This document shows positions 51,667 through 59,258 of a DNA stretch of 64,000 bases, in pieces. The stretch lies in the NCBI GenBank assembly GCA_025998675.1, contig AP024673.1, positions 1,639,221 through 1,703,220 of the forward strand. Direction: 5' to 3'. Position 1 is the stretch's first letter. Each line of letters opens with the position of its first letter. A program made the position numbers and the translations under genes. The notes beneath the pieces were generated by a model. The model had not been told where the DNA came from. It worked only from the letters and a program-made list of their open reading frames with translations, and did no database searches. Source of the stretch: Fimbriimonadales bacterium (lineage in GTDB: Bacteria; Armatimonadota; Fimbriimonadia; Fimbriimonadales; GBS-DC).

Positions 51667-51858
51667 AGATGTGGAATGCCAGCAATTCAGCGGGTATCCC
51701 CGCTGAATGCTGGGCAGAGGAGAGGTCAGCACAGGCGAAGCTATTGGCGCCCCTCCTCTATTTCAAAGTGTTGTGCCAGAAAAAAGCGAAGCGGAGCCGT
51801 AAGTTAGCAGCGTCGATGCGCTAACTTTCCACAATCAAAACAGGAGGTATTACATACC
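51667..51858 (+). ncRNA. Structured 5' leader (about 190 nt) of the repeat-protein mRNA
   Basis: Three hairpins fill the leader: a 15-bp stem CCAGCAATTCAGCGGG (51679-51694) with CCCGCTGAATGCTGG (51699-51713), one bulge; AGAGGAG (51716-51722) with CTCCTCT (51753-51759); and AAGTTAGC (51801-51808) with GCTAACTT (51820-51827). AGGAGG follows at 51841-51846. I know no riboswitch class with this outline. It may protect the mRNA 5' end or regulate translation. Confidence 0.55.
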
Positions 51859-54800
51859 ATGCGGTATTGTAAACACTGGTACACCAGCTGGAGGTGTAGT
51901 CGCTTTGCTGGTGTCGGAGCCAAGATGTTCGTCGTTCTGAGCTTGCTGCTGTTCGTGATGGCAAGCTATGCCCAGTTCCAGCTGGGGAACGCGCGGGTCA
52001 CCAGCGTTGTCCCCGTGAGCAACCCTAACCTCGCCTGCGTCCGACAGGATACCCCGCCCCGCGGTACAGAACACTGGGATGTCCGACAGGACCATAACTA
52101 CCGCGTCCGCCTCGAAGGCGTCACAGAATGCAGCGGCGAAACCATCCAGGTCCATATCTTCAACCCATTCCGCCGTACAGATGACCCGGAAGACTGCTAC
52201 GAGCCCCAGTGCCTGACAGCGTATCGCGTTGGCGACGGGATTTACGAGTTCGAGGTATTCTTTAACAATACTTCCTCGAAAACCTACTATATTCGCTACT
52301 GCACCAACGGCGATTGCACTGCAGGAGGCTTCTTGGCGCGTCGTAGCGACGGCGGCAACGCGCCCTCGCTAATCCGAATGGCGCACTTCGACCCACGAAC
52401 CTGTGAGTTCATTCGCGAGGACAAGACTTGCTACCCGAAAGGATGCCCCACCATAGATAAACTGGAGCTCGGGTGCAATCCAGAGCGCATCCCTGACTGC
52501 AGTGAACTCTATAATCGACTGTACTCGCAGTGCGAGGATTGCCCGATTCTCGAGATTATCGCGTGCCGCAACGGCGAAGACGAACCTGATCCGGACCGCG
52601 GACCCTGCTGGAAGAAGCGCCGCATCGAGTTCGATGTGCTCGACTGCGAGTTCCGCTTCTATACTGTCGTCGGCTACATCAACTGGCAGGAGGACGAGGA
52701 ACCTCCCGTCTTCGAGCAATTCCCCAACGACACCAATCTCGGCTGCAATCCGTCCGAAGACCAGCTTCCCAGCTGCGAGAGCGTGCTGGCACAGGTGGTC
52801 GTCTCTGACGCGTGCGACAACCCCAACCGAAACGACGATGATGTCACGGTGGAATGCTTCGCAGGCGAGGTAGAGGCGCTTGAGAAGTGCCGCTATCGCC
52901 AGGTGTTCACGGTGCGGGCTACCGACAAGTGTGGGAATGTCGCGGAACGCTCCGTGACCTACACATGGAAGATTGACGCCGAGCCGCCTGTAGTGAACAA
53001 TGTGCCTGACCGCGTAGACCTAGGCTGCAACCCCAACGAGCTGCCCAGCTGCGACTGGCTGATTGCCACCTACAACATCGTGGCGAAGGACAACTGCGTG
53101 GAGGAAGGCAACGCGCCGACCCTCTACTGCGAGGCGGGTCCGATTGAGGAACTCTCCAAGTGTCGCTATCGCCAGACCTTCCGCTTCTGGGCGGTGGACA
53201 AGAGCGAGTGCGGCAACCGCTCGCAGGACTACTTCGCCACAGTGACCTGGAAGATTGACACTGAGCCGCCTGTAGTGAACAATGTGCCTGACCGCGTAGA
53301 CCTGGGCTGCAATCCTGCAGAGCTGCCCAGCTGCGACTGGCTGATTGCCACCTACAACATCGTGGCGAAGGACAACTGCGTGGAGGAAGGCAACGCGCCG
53401 ACCCTCTACTGCGAGGCGGGTCCGATTGAGGAACTCTCCAAGTGTCGCTATCGCCAGACCTTCCGCTTCTGGGCGGTGGACAAGAGCGAGTGCGGCAACC
53501 GCTCGCAGGACTACTTCGCCACAGTGACCTGGAAGATTGACACTGAGCCGCCTGTAGTGAACAATGTGCCTGACCGCGTGGATCTGGGCTGCAATCCTGC
53601 AGAGCTGCCCAGCTGCGACTGGCTGATTGCCACCTACAACATCGTGGCGAAGGACAACTGCGTGGAGGAAGGCAACGCGCCGACCCTCTACTGTGAGGCG
53701 GGTCCGATTGAGGAACTCTCCAAGTGCCGCTATCGCCAGACCTTCCGCTTCTGGGCGGTGGACAAGAGCGAGTGTGGCAACCGCTCGCAGGACTACTTCG
53801 CCACAGTGACCTGGAAGATTGACACTGAGCCGCCTGTAGTGAACAATGTGCCTGACCGCGTAGACCTGGGCTGCAACCCCAACGAGCTGCCCAGCTGCGA
53901 CTGGCTGATTGCCACCTACAACATCGTGGCGAAGGACAACTGCGTGGAGGAAGGCAACGCGCCGACCCTCTACTGCGAGGCGGGTCCGATTGAGGAACTC
54001 TCCAAGTGCCGCTATCGCCAGACCTTCCGCTTCTGGGCGGTGGACAAGAGCGAGTGTGGCAACCGCTCGCAGGACTACATCGCCACAGTGACCTGGAAGA
54101 TTGACGCCGAGCCGCCTGTAGTGAACAATGTGCCTGACCGCGTGGATCTGGGCTGCAACCCCAACGAGCTGCCCAGCTGCGACTGGCTGATTGCCACCTA
54201 CAACATCGAGGCGAAGGACAACTGCGTGGAGGAAGGCAACGCGCCGACCCTCTACTGCGAGGCGGGTCCGATTGAGGAACTCTCCAAGTGTCGCTATCGC
54301 CAGACCTTCCGCTTCTGGGCGGTGGACAAGAGCGAGTGCGGCAACCGCTCGCAGGACTACTTCGCCACAGTGACCTGGAAGATTGACGCCGAGCCGCCTG
54401 TAGTGAACAATGTGCCTGACCGCGTGGATCTGGGCTGCAACCCCAACGAGCTGCCCAGCTGCGACTGGCTGATTGCCACCTACAACATCGAGGCGAAGGA
54501 CAACTGCGTGGAGGAAGGCAACGCGCCGACCCTCTACTGCGAGGCGGGTCCGATTGAGGAACTCTCCAAGTGCCGCTATCGCCAGACCTTCCGCTTCTGG
54601 GCGGTGGACAAGAGCGAGTGTGGCAACCGCTCGCAGGACTACTTCGTCACGGTGACCTGGCAGATTGACACTGAGCCGCCCACCATCAACAACCTGCCGC
54701 GCGGTGGCAAGCTGCCATGCAACACGCGACCGTCCTGCGAATACCTGATCCAGCGGTACAACATCGAGGCGAAGGACAACTGCGACAAGGAGCCGCAGCT

Positions 54801-55719
54801 CTACTGTGAGGCGGGCGAACTGGAGCAGATCGAAGAGTGTCAATATCGCCAGACCTTCCGCTTCTGGGCAGTGGATAAGTGCGGCAACCGCACGCAAGAC
54901 TACTTCGTGACCTTCTTCTGGAAAGAGGACACGGAGCCTCCCGTGCTGCACAACCTGCCTGAGGGCGGCGATCTGGGGTGCAACCCGTCCGAGCTGCCGA
55001 CCTGCGAGACCGTTGGCGGAGGCGTCACAGCGACCGACAACTGCGACCCGAACCCGCGCGTGACCTGCTTCGCGAACGACCTGCAGATTGGCTGTCTGCG
55101 CATCCGCTCGTTCAACTTCGTTGCAGTGGACGAGTGCGGGAATGTGGCGACTGCGAAAGTGTTCTACTACTGGACCGTCGACACGACGCCGCCTGTGGTG
55201 CGCTGCCCTGACGACATCGTGGTTCAGGCGGATCCGAAGGAATGCTTCGTGGAAGTCACCTGGCGCGCGAAGGCAGACGATGACTGCGACCCGAATCCGC
55301 GTCTCGTGTGCAATCCGCCGTCTGGCTCGCTCTTCCCGCTCGGAACCACGATTGTGACCTGCACCGCCACCGATCGGTGTGGCAATACCGCCAGCTGCTC
55401 GTTCCGTGTGACCGTGCTGGGCTTCATCTGCGGAACCAAGTTCCACGATCTCGATGGAGATGGTGTCCGCGACGCCAACGAGCCCGGACTGGCAGGCTGG
55501 ACGATTGAGCTGGTGGATCCCGCGACGAATACTGTGCTGCAAACCGTTGTGACGGGACCCGACGGTCGATACTGCTTCCTGGGCCTGGCGCTGGGCGATT
55601 ACATCGTCCGCGAAGTCATGCAGCCTGGCTGGGTGAACACGACCCCGATCCAGCGCCGTATGAACCTGCCACGCGACTGCGGGAAGCAGGTTGACTTCGG
55701 CAACCGACGCAGCCAGTAA
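51859..55719 (+). CDS. Giant secreted Cys-rich repeat protein with HYR and SdrD-B-like domains
   Basis: 1286 residues. A signal peptide (KMFVVLSLLLFVMASYA, cleaved before Gln) leads to a unique Cys-rich domain (to about 275), one divergent repeat, six almost identical 94-residue repeats (DNA units of 282 bp from 52981 to 54672), two more divergent repeats, an HYR-type domain (VRCPDDIVVQADPKECFVEVTW...GTTIVTCTATDRCGN) and a C-terminal SdrD-B-like domain (GTKFHDLDGDGVRDANEPGL...PDGRYCFLGL). Each repeat contains EPPVVNNVPDRVDLGCNP and KCRYRQTFRFWAVDKSECGN, with six Cys that may pair. Probably a long surface stalk or S-layer-like filament. The start is ATG 51859; ATG 51925 would suit the signal peptide too. 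Confidence 0.85.
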   Translation: MRYCKHWYTSWRCSRFAGVGAKMFVVLSLLLFVMASYAQFQLGNARVTSVVPVSNPNLACVRQDTPPRGTEHWDVRQDHNYRVRLEGVTECSGETIQVHIFNPFRRTDDPEDCYEPQCLTAYRVGDGIYEFEVFFNNTSSKTYYIRYCTNGDCTAGGFLARRSDGGNAPSLIRMAHFDPRTCEFIREDKTCYPKGCPTIDKLELGCNPERIPDCSELYNRLYSQCEDCPILEIIACRNGEDEPDPDRGPCWKKRRIEFDVLDCEFRFYTVVGYINWQEDEEPPVFEQFPNDTNLGCNPSEDQLPSCESVLAQVVVSDACDNPNRNDDDVTVECFAGEVEALEKCRYRQVFTVRATDKCGNVAERSVTYTWKIDAEPPVVNNVPDRVDLGCNPNELPSCDWLIATYNIVAKDNCVEEGNAPTLYCEAGPIEELSKCRYRQTFRFWAVDKSECGNRSQDYFATVTWKIDTEPPVVNNVPDRVDLGCNPAELPSCDWLIATYNIVAKDNCVEEGNAPTLYCEAGPIEELSKCRYRQTFRFWAVDKSECGNRSQDYFATVTWKIDTEPPVVNNVPDRVDLGCNPAELPSCDWLIATYNIVAKDNCVEEGNAPTLYCEAGPIEELSKCRYRQTFRFWAVDKSECGNRSQDYFATVTWKIDTEPPVVNNVPDRVDLGCNPNELPSCDWLIATYNIVAKDNCVEEGNAPTLYCEAGPIEELSKCRYRQTFRFWAVDKSECGNRSQDYIATVTWKIDAEPPVVNNVPDRVDLGCNPNELPSCDWLIATYNIEAKDNCVEEGNAPTLYCEAGPIEELSKCRYRQTFRFWAVDKSECGNRSQDYFATVTWKIDAEPPVVNNVPDRVDLGCNPNELPSCDWLIATYNIEAKDNCVEEGNAPTLYCEAGPIEELSKCRYRQTFRFWAVDKSECGNRSQDYFVTVTWQIDTEPPTINNLPRGGKLPCNTRPSCEYLIQRYNIEAKDNCDKEPQLYCEAGELEQIEECQYRQTFRFWAVDKCGNRTQDYFVTFFWKEDTEPPVLHNLPEGGDLGCNPSELPTCETVGGGVTATDNCDPNPRVTCFANDLQIGCLRIRSFNFVAVDECGNVATAKVFYYWTVDTTPPVVRCPDDIVVQADPKECFVEVTWRAKADDDCDPNPRLVCNPPSGSLFPLGTTIVTCTATDRCGNTASCSFRVTVLGFICGTKFHDLDGDGVRDANEPGLAGWTIELVDPATNTVLQTVVTGPDGRYCFLGLALGDYIVREVMQPGWVNTTPIQRRMNLPRDCGKQVDFGNRRSQ
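52981..54672 (+). repeat. Six tandem 282-bp coding repeats
   Basis: Units start at 52981, 53263, 53545, 53827, 54109 and 54391 (GAGCCGCCTGTAGTGAACAA each time) and a divergent one follows at 54673. Unit length is constant and units differ by only a few bases, mostly silent (for example TGTCGC/TGCCGC) plus NPNE/NPAE and IVAK/IEAK. This points to recent duplication or gene conversion and makes copy-number change likely. Confidence 0.95.
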
Positions 55720-55748
55720 ACCTTCCTTAGCCTGAGCGTATGCTCTTT

Positions 55749-55779
55749 GGGGCGACCATTCACTGGTCGCCCCATTTTT
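55749..55779 (+). terminator. Rho-independent terminator of the repeat-protein gene
   Basis: GGGGCGACCA (55749-55758) pairs perfectly with TGGTCGCCCC (55764-55773) and is followed by ATTTTTG. It lies 30 nt after the stop codon. Confidence 0.85.
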
Positions 55780-55781
55780 GT

Positions 55782-57551
55782 TCAGGGTTTGTGAACAGTG
55801 ACGACCTGTGAGTAGCCCACACGCCCTGCCGCATCATAGGCGCGACACTGAAGCTGATAGGCTCCAGAAGCCCAGTTGCCTGTGCTGCCGCGCAGGGTGA
55901 ATGGGGGCGTCGTGGTACTCAGGTAGCGCGAGCCGTTCACATACAGCTCCACTCGCACCACGCCCACATCGTCCTGTGCATTGACACGCACTACCAAGCC
56001 GTCCCCCTGCAGAATGGTTCCATCCGCTGGCTCCGTGATGCTGATTGTCGGCGGGTGATGATCCTCCGGATTCTCGACCCGCACGGTTAGCGTCGCGCGC
56101 CCAATGTTGCCCGCGCCGTCCTGTGCCACCGCGGTGAGGGTGTTCAAGCCGTTGGGCGCAAAGCGTGCGTCCCACGAGAAAGTGTAGGGTGAGTTCATGC
56201 GCGTCCCCAGGAGTTGATCGCCGTGATACAGCTGGACTCGATACACGCCTGAACGATCCTGAACCGAGACGCGCACAGAAACGAGGTTTGAGACCGTGCT
56301 GTTCGCTGCGGGGGATTCAAAAGTAATCGATGGGGGCTGACGATCCATCGGCAGCCAGCGCGCCAGAGCGACTGCACGCGCGGCGTTCACGCATCCCCAT
56401 CCATGCTCCGCGTCCCATCCCGGCGCGCCCAGATCGTTCGCAGATTGAAACAGAATGCGCTGGAGCTGGTCGCCGCTCAGGGAAGGATTCGCAGAAAGCG
56501 CCAGCGCCGCCACGCCGGCGACGATAGGCGCGGAGTAAGAGGTGCCCATCGCGGGTGAGTAGGTTCCCCCCCGATTGGTGGTCAAAATCTGCTCCCCCGG
56601 CGCACACAGATCCACAGCATTTCCATAGGTCGACCACGAGGCGCGCTGTTCATCCACATTGGTGGCGCTCACTGTGATGACAAACGGGTTGTCTGAGCGC
56701 GGATCCATCGTGCCGCCGTTGCCCGCAGAGATGACCACGACGCCGCGCGCCCGCCGCATGAAGTATTGCGCGGCTTCGCGAACGGTTTGCGACTGGGTCA
56801 TTCCGTAAGTGAGCACCGCCACGCGCGCCCCGCGATTCGCCGCCCAGATCAGCGCGTTCGCGGCAACGCCTGTGGCAGCGCCCCCTTCCGGGTTGCTGAT
56901 GCGCAGAGGCATGATCCTGCAGTCCCACGCTACACCAGCAATGCCAATTCCATTCGAAGTGGCGGCTGCAATTACCCCCGCTGTGGCAGTGCCATGACCA
57001 AAGTGGTCGTTCGTATCTGTATTATTATCATAGAAGTTCCACCCCGGTACCAGTTTGCTTGCCAGATCCGGGTGACTCGCGTTCACGCCTGTGTCCAGGT
57101 GAGCAATAACGATGCGCGGATGCCCGCGTGTGTAGAACCACGCTGTTGGACAACCAATTCGCGCCAGATGCCAGCCTTTGAGCGCAGGAGGATTATATTC
57201 AGGGTCGTTGGGTTGTACCAACTGTGCAGGCTGGACGATATAATCGGGTTCCGCAAACTCGATGAAACTGTGTTGCGAGAGGGCTTCCGCATAGAGCTTC
57301 TCATCCACCTGGGGCGGTATCCGCAATATCAGCACGCCAATCTGCGGCAGGGCGTCCTCCACCCGCGCCCCAACAGAAGCGGCAATTTGATGGGCGCGCA
57401 GGTAAAGCAACGGGGCACGGAACTTAATCATCACCCGCTGCGGTACATACGCCTCGGCTTGCTCTAAACCCTCTTCTACCTGTGCATAACTCCCGCTTGC
57501 GAGGCTCCCCAACCCGCAAATAATGCACCATGTACGCATCAGTCGTCTCAT
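55782..57551 (-). CDS. Secreted subtilisin-like serine protease with two Ig-like domains
   Basis: A 589-residue exported S8 protease. Signal peptide (ending GSYA), inhibitor-type propeptide (about 35-110), then the catalytic domain with Asp153 (AHLDTGVN), His186 (HFGHGTATAG), the oxyanion Asn278 (SAGNGG) and Ser338 (GTSYSAPIVAG). Two Ig-like domains follow (PPSITFESPAANSTVSNLV; PPTISITEPADGTILQG), which often bind surfaces. The start is ATG 57551. It is convergent with the repeat-protein gene across a terminator; with the S1 protease at 27542 this gives two secreted proteases in the window. Confidence 0.93.
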   Translation of the reverse strand: MRRLMRTWCIICGLGSLASGSYAQVEEGLEQAEAYVPQRVMIKFRAPLLYLRAHQIAASVGARVEDALPQIGVLILRIPPQVDEKLYAEALSQHSFIEFAEPDYIVQPAQLVQPNDPEYNPPALKGWHLARIGCPTAWFYTRGHPRIVIAHLDTGVNASHPDLASKLVPGWNFYDNNTDTNDHFGHGTATAGVIAAATSNGIGIAGVAWDCRIMPLRISNPEGGAATGVAANALIWAANRGARVAVLTYGMTQSQTVREAAQYFMRRARGVVVISAGNGGTMDPRSDNPFVITVSATNVDEQRASWSTYGNAVDLCAPGEQILTTNRGGTYSPAMGTSYSAPIVAGVAALALSANPSLSGDQLQRILFQSANDLGAPGWDAEHGWGCVNAARAVALARWLPMDRQPPSITFESPAANSTVSNLVSVRVSVQDRSGVYRVQLYHGDQLLGTRMNSPYTFSWDARFAPNGLNTLTAVAQDGAGNIGRATLTVRVENPEDHHPPTISITEPADGTILQGDGLVVRVNAQDDVGVVRVELYVNGSRYLSTTTPPFTLRGSTGNWASGAYQLQCRAYDAAGRVGYSQVVTVHKP

Positions 57552-57720
57552 CGTCGCATTCCCCTTTAGAGATTTCCCATACCCTCGGCGCACAAGGACA
57601 GGTACATCTGGGGGGTTTGGCGCTTCGCCTCAGCAGCTCACGGGAGGGAGTCCCTGAAGAATTTCTCGCCCGATGCCGATAATTCCCTCGCATGCGCGGC
57701 GGCTGTGGTGTGGAAAGGAC
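57552..57720. other. Intergenic region upstream of the subtilase gene
   Basis: No gene recognised. The leftward subtilase has AAAGGGG before its start; no clear -10 for it was found. The stretch has a run GGGGGGTTTGGCGCTTCGCC with a weak GGCG/CGCC hairpin. Confidence 0.35.
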
Positions 57721-57750
57721 TTGACTCCGATAACCTTAATCGGGTATTAT
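57721..57750 (+). promoter_or_regulatory. Promoter of the GT4 gene
   Basis: TTGACT (57721-57726) and TATTAT (57745-57750) are 18 nt apart. The transcript would have a leader of about 210 nt before the glycosyltransferase start at 57966. The leader shows no known riboswitch but ends in a hairpin over the ribosome binding site. Confidence 0.6.
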
Positions 57751-57943
57751 TAAGTTGAGGAGAGGATTGGAGGAACCCCACACACCGCAGGCAAGGAAGC
57801 CAGCAGTATCGGATTGGTTTCGGGCATAGCCCGAGGCATCGACGACGAGCGTATTGGAGACCTGCTGGTTTTGCGAAGTTGCATCCACATACTGGCGCAC
57901 CTTGACGCGCCGCCAACGCTGACGCTTTCTCACAGAAGGCGCC

Positions 57944-57962
57944 TACACCACCTTGGGAGGTG
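57944..57962 (+). promoter_or_regulatory. Hairpin enclosing the ribosome binding site of the GT4 gene
   Basis: CACCACC and GGAGGTG are separated by only TTG and pair over seven positions with one A-A mismatch. The 3' arm is the Shine-Dalgarno GGGAGG itself, 5-8 nt before the candidate start codons. It is similar in design to the hairpin at 12457-12473. Confidence 0.45.
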
Positions 57963-57965
57963 ATG

Positions 57966-59198
57966 ATGATGAATTTACGAAATGGTTTGGATAAGAGCCG
58001 ACCGCAGGTCGCGTTCGTGAGTACCTATCCGCCCACGGAGTGCGGATTGGCGACCTTTACGCAGGATGTGTTGCAAGCGGTCGAGGCGCATGGCTGGGAT
58101 GGCGTGGTGGTCTCAGCAGACCACGAGTCGCGCATCGAGCATCCTGACCCGCGCGTGATTTACCAGCTGCGCCGTGAGGCGGCGGAGGACTACATCGAAG
58201 CGGCGCGCCTGCTGAACCGCTCCGATGTGCGCGTGGTGAGCCTGCAGCACGAGTATGGGATTTTTGGCGGTGAGCTGGGCGCCCATGTGCTGAAGTTTCT
58301 GGAGCATCTGCGCGTGCCTGTGGTGACGACCCTGCACACCGTTGTACCCCGCCCCAGCGAGCCGATGCGCGAGATTCTGCAGGCGATTGTGCGCGCCTCC
58401 GACGCGGTGGTGGTGATGGCGGGCACGGCTGTGCGCCTGCTCGACTCCGTGTACGACGCCCCCACGCGCCATGTGTATGTGATTCCGCACGGCGCGCCCG
58501 AACCGCTGCCCATCAGCCCGCAGGAGGCAAAGGCGCGGATCGGCATGAGCGGACGCACCGTCGTCAGCACCTTCGGACTGGTCAGCCGCGGCAAGGGCAT
58601 CGAGGATGTGATTCGCGCGCTGCCCGCCGTCGTGGAGCAGTTCCCGAACCTCGTCTACATGGTGCTGGGCGAGACGCACCCCAAAGTGCGCGCCCATGAA
58701 GGCGAGGCGTACCGCGAGTTCCTGATGCAGGAGGCGGCGCGACTGGGCGTGCAGGAGCATGTGGTCTTCGTGAACCGCTACCTGACGCTGGACGACATTC
58801 GCCTCTACCTGCGGGCGACGGACATCTACATCACGCCGTACCTCAACCCCGACCAGATTACCAGCGGTACGCTGGCGTATGCGATTGCGGCGGGCTGCGT
58901 GGTCATCTCCACGCCCTACCTGTATGCGCGCGAGGTGCTGGCGGACGGCGGCGGGATGCTGGCGCAGTTCCAGAACCCCGCGTCGATTGCCGACGCGATG
59001 CTCCAGCTGCTGTCGGACCCCGTGCTGATGCGCTACCATAAGCTGGTTGCCCAGCGCAAGGCGGCAGGACTGAGCTGGCACAAGGTCGGGCAGGCGTATG
59101 CGAATCTGTTCGACCGTGTCGGGCGCGATGTGGCGTTGCCGCTCGGAGTCGTGCAGCCTGCTGTCGCCAGCTACCTGGAGAGCCAGCGGGCAGGCTAA
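57966..59198 (+). CDS. GT4-family glycosyltransferase
   Basis: A 410-residue retaining glycosyltransferase of the GT-B fold. The N-terminus VAFVSTYPPTECGLATFTQDV is typical of a GT4 subgroup that carries a helical toroid domain at the C-terminus; here that domain is absent, but a stand-alone version is encoded at 31781. The nucleotide-sugar site shows STFGLVSRGKGIEDVIRAL and PYLNPDQITSGTLAYAIAAG. Sugar specificity is unknown. Several ATG codons lie in tandem (57963, 57966, 57969) after GGGAGG; I give 57966. It is followed by glmS after 60 nt. Confidence 0.85.
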   Translation: MMNLRNGLDKSRPQVAFVSTYPPTECGLATFTQDVLQAVEAHGWDGVVVSADHESRIEHPDPRVIYQLRREAAEDYIEAARLLNRSDVRVVSLQHEYGIFGGELGAHVLKFLEHLRVPVVTTLHTVVPRPSEPMREILQAIVRASDAVVVMAGTAVRLLDSVYDAPTRHVYVIPHGAPEPLPISPQEAKARIGMSGRTVVSTFGLVSRGKGIEDVIRALPAVVEQFPNLVYMVLGETHPKVRAHEGEAYREFLMQEAARLGVQEHVVFVNRYLTLDDIRLYLRATDIYITPYLNPDQITSGTLAYAIAAGCVVISTPYLYAREVLADGGGMLAQFQNPASIADAMLQLLSDPVLMRYHKLVAQRKAAGLSWHKVGQAYANLFDRVGRDVALPLGVVQPAVASYLESQRAG

Positions 59199-59258
59199 GC
59201 GGCGAATGGTATAATACCCTTGAGGGCGTCTTTTACAGGCGCTCGGAGAGGGAACGCC

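Noticed and set aside
52981-54672. CRISPR or noncoding satellite interpretation of the 282-bp repeats
   Set aside because: The repeats are contiguous, lack spacers and encode a continuous secreted protein.
53020-55542. Minus-strand open frame of 840 codons opposite the giant repeat protein
   Set aside because: It mirrors the coding repeats and has no start site, signal or family; the plus-strand product has a promoter, signal peptide and terminator.
57736-57933. Minus-strand small open frame (65 codons) in the leader of the GT4 gene
   Set aside because: It reads plausibly (VRQYVDATSQNQQ, ACGVWGSSNP), but there is no promoter or good ribosome site and it lies within a predicted plus-strand leader. 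It could be a small protein or a gene fragment; not supported enough to list.
59199-59258. glmS ribozyme before glmS
   Set aside because: The leader is only about 60 nt and shows none of the conserved ribozyme core.
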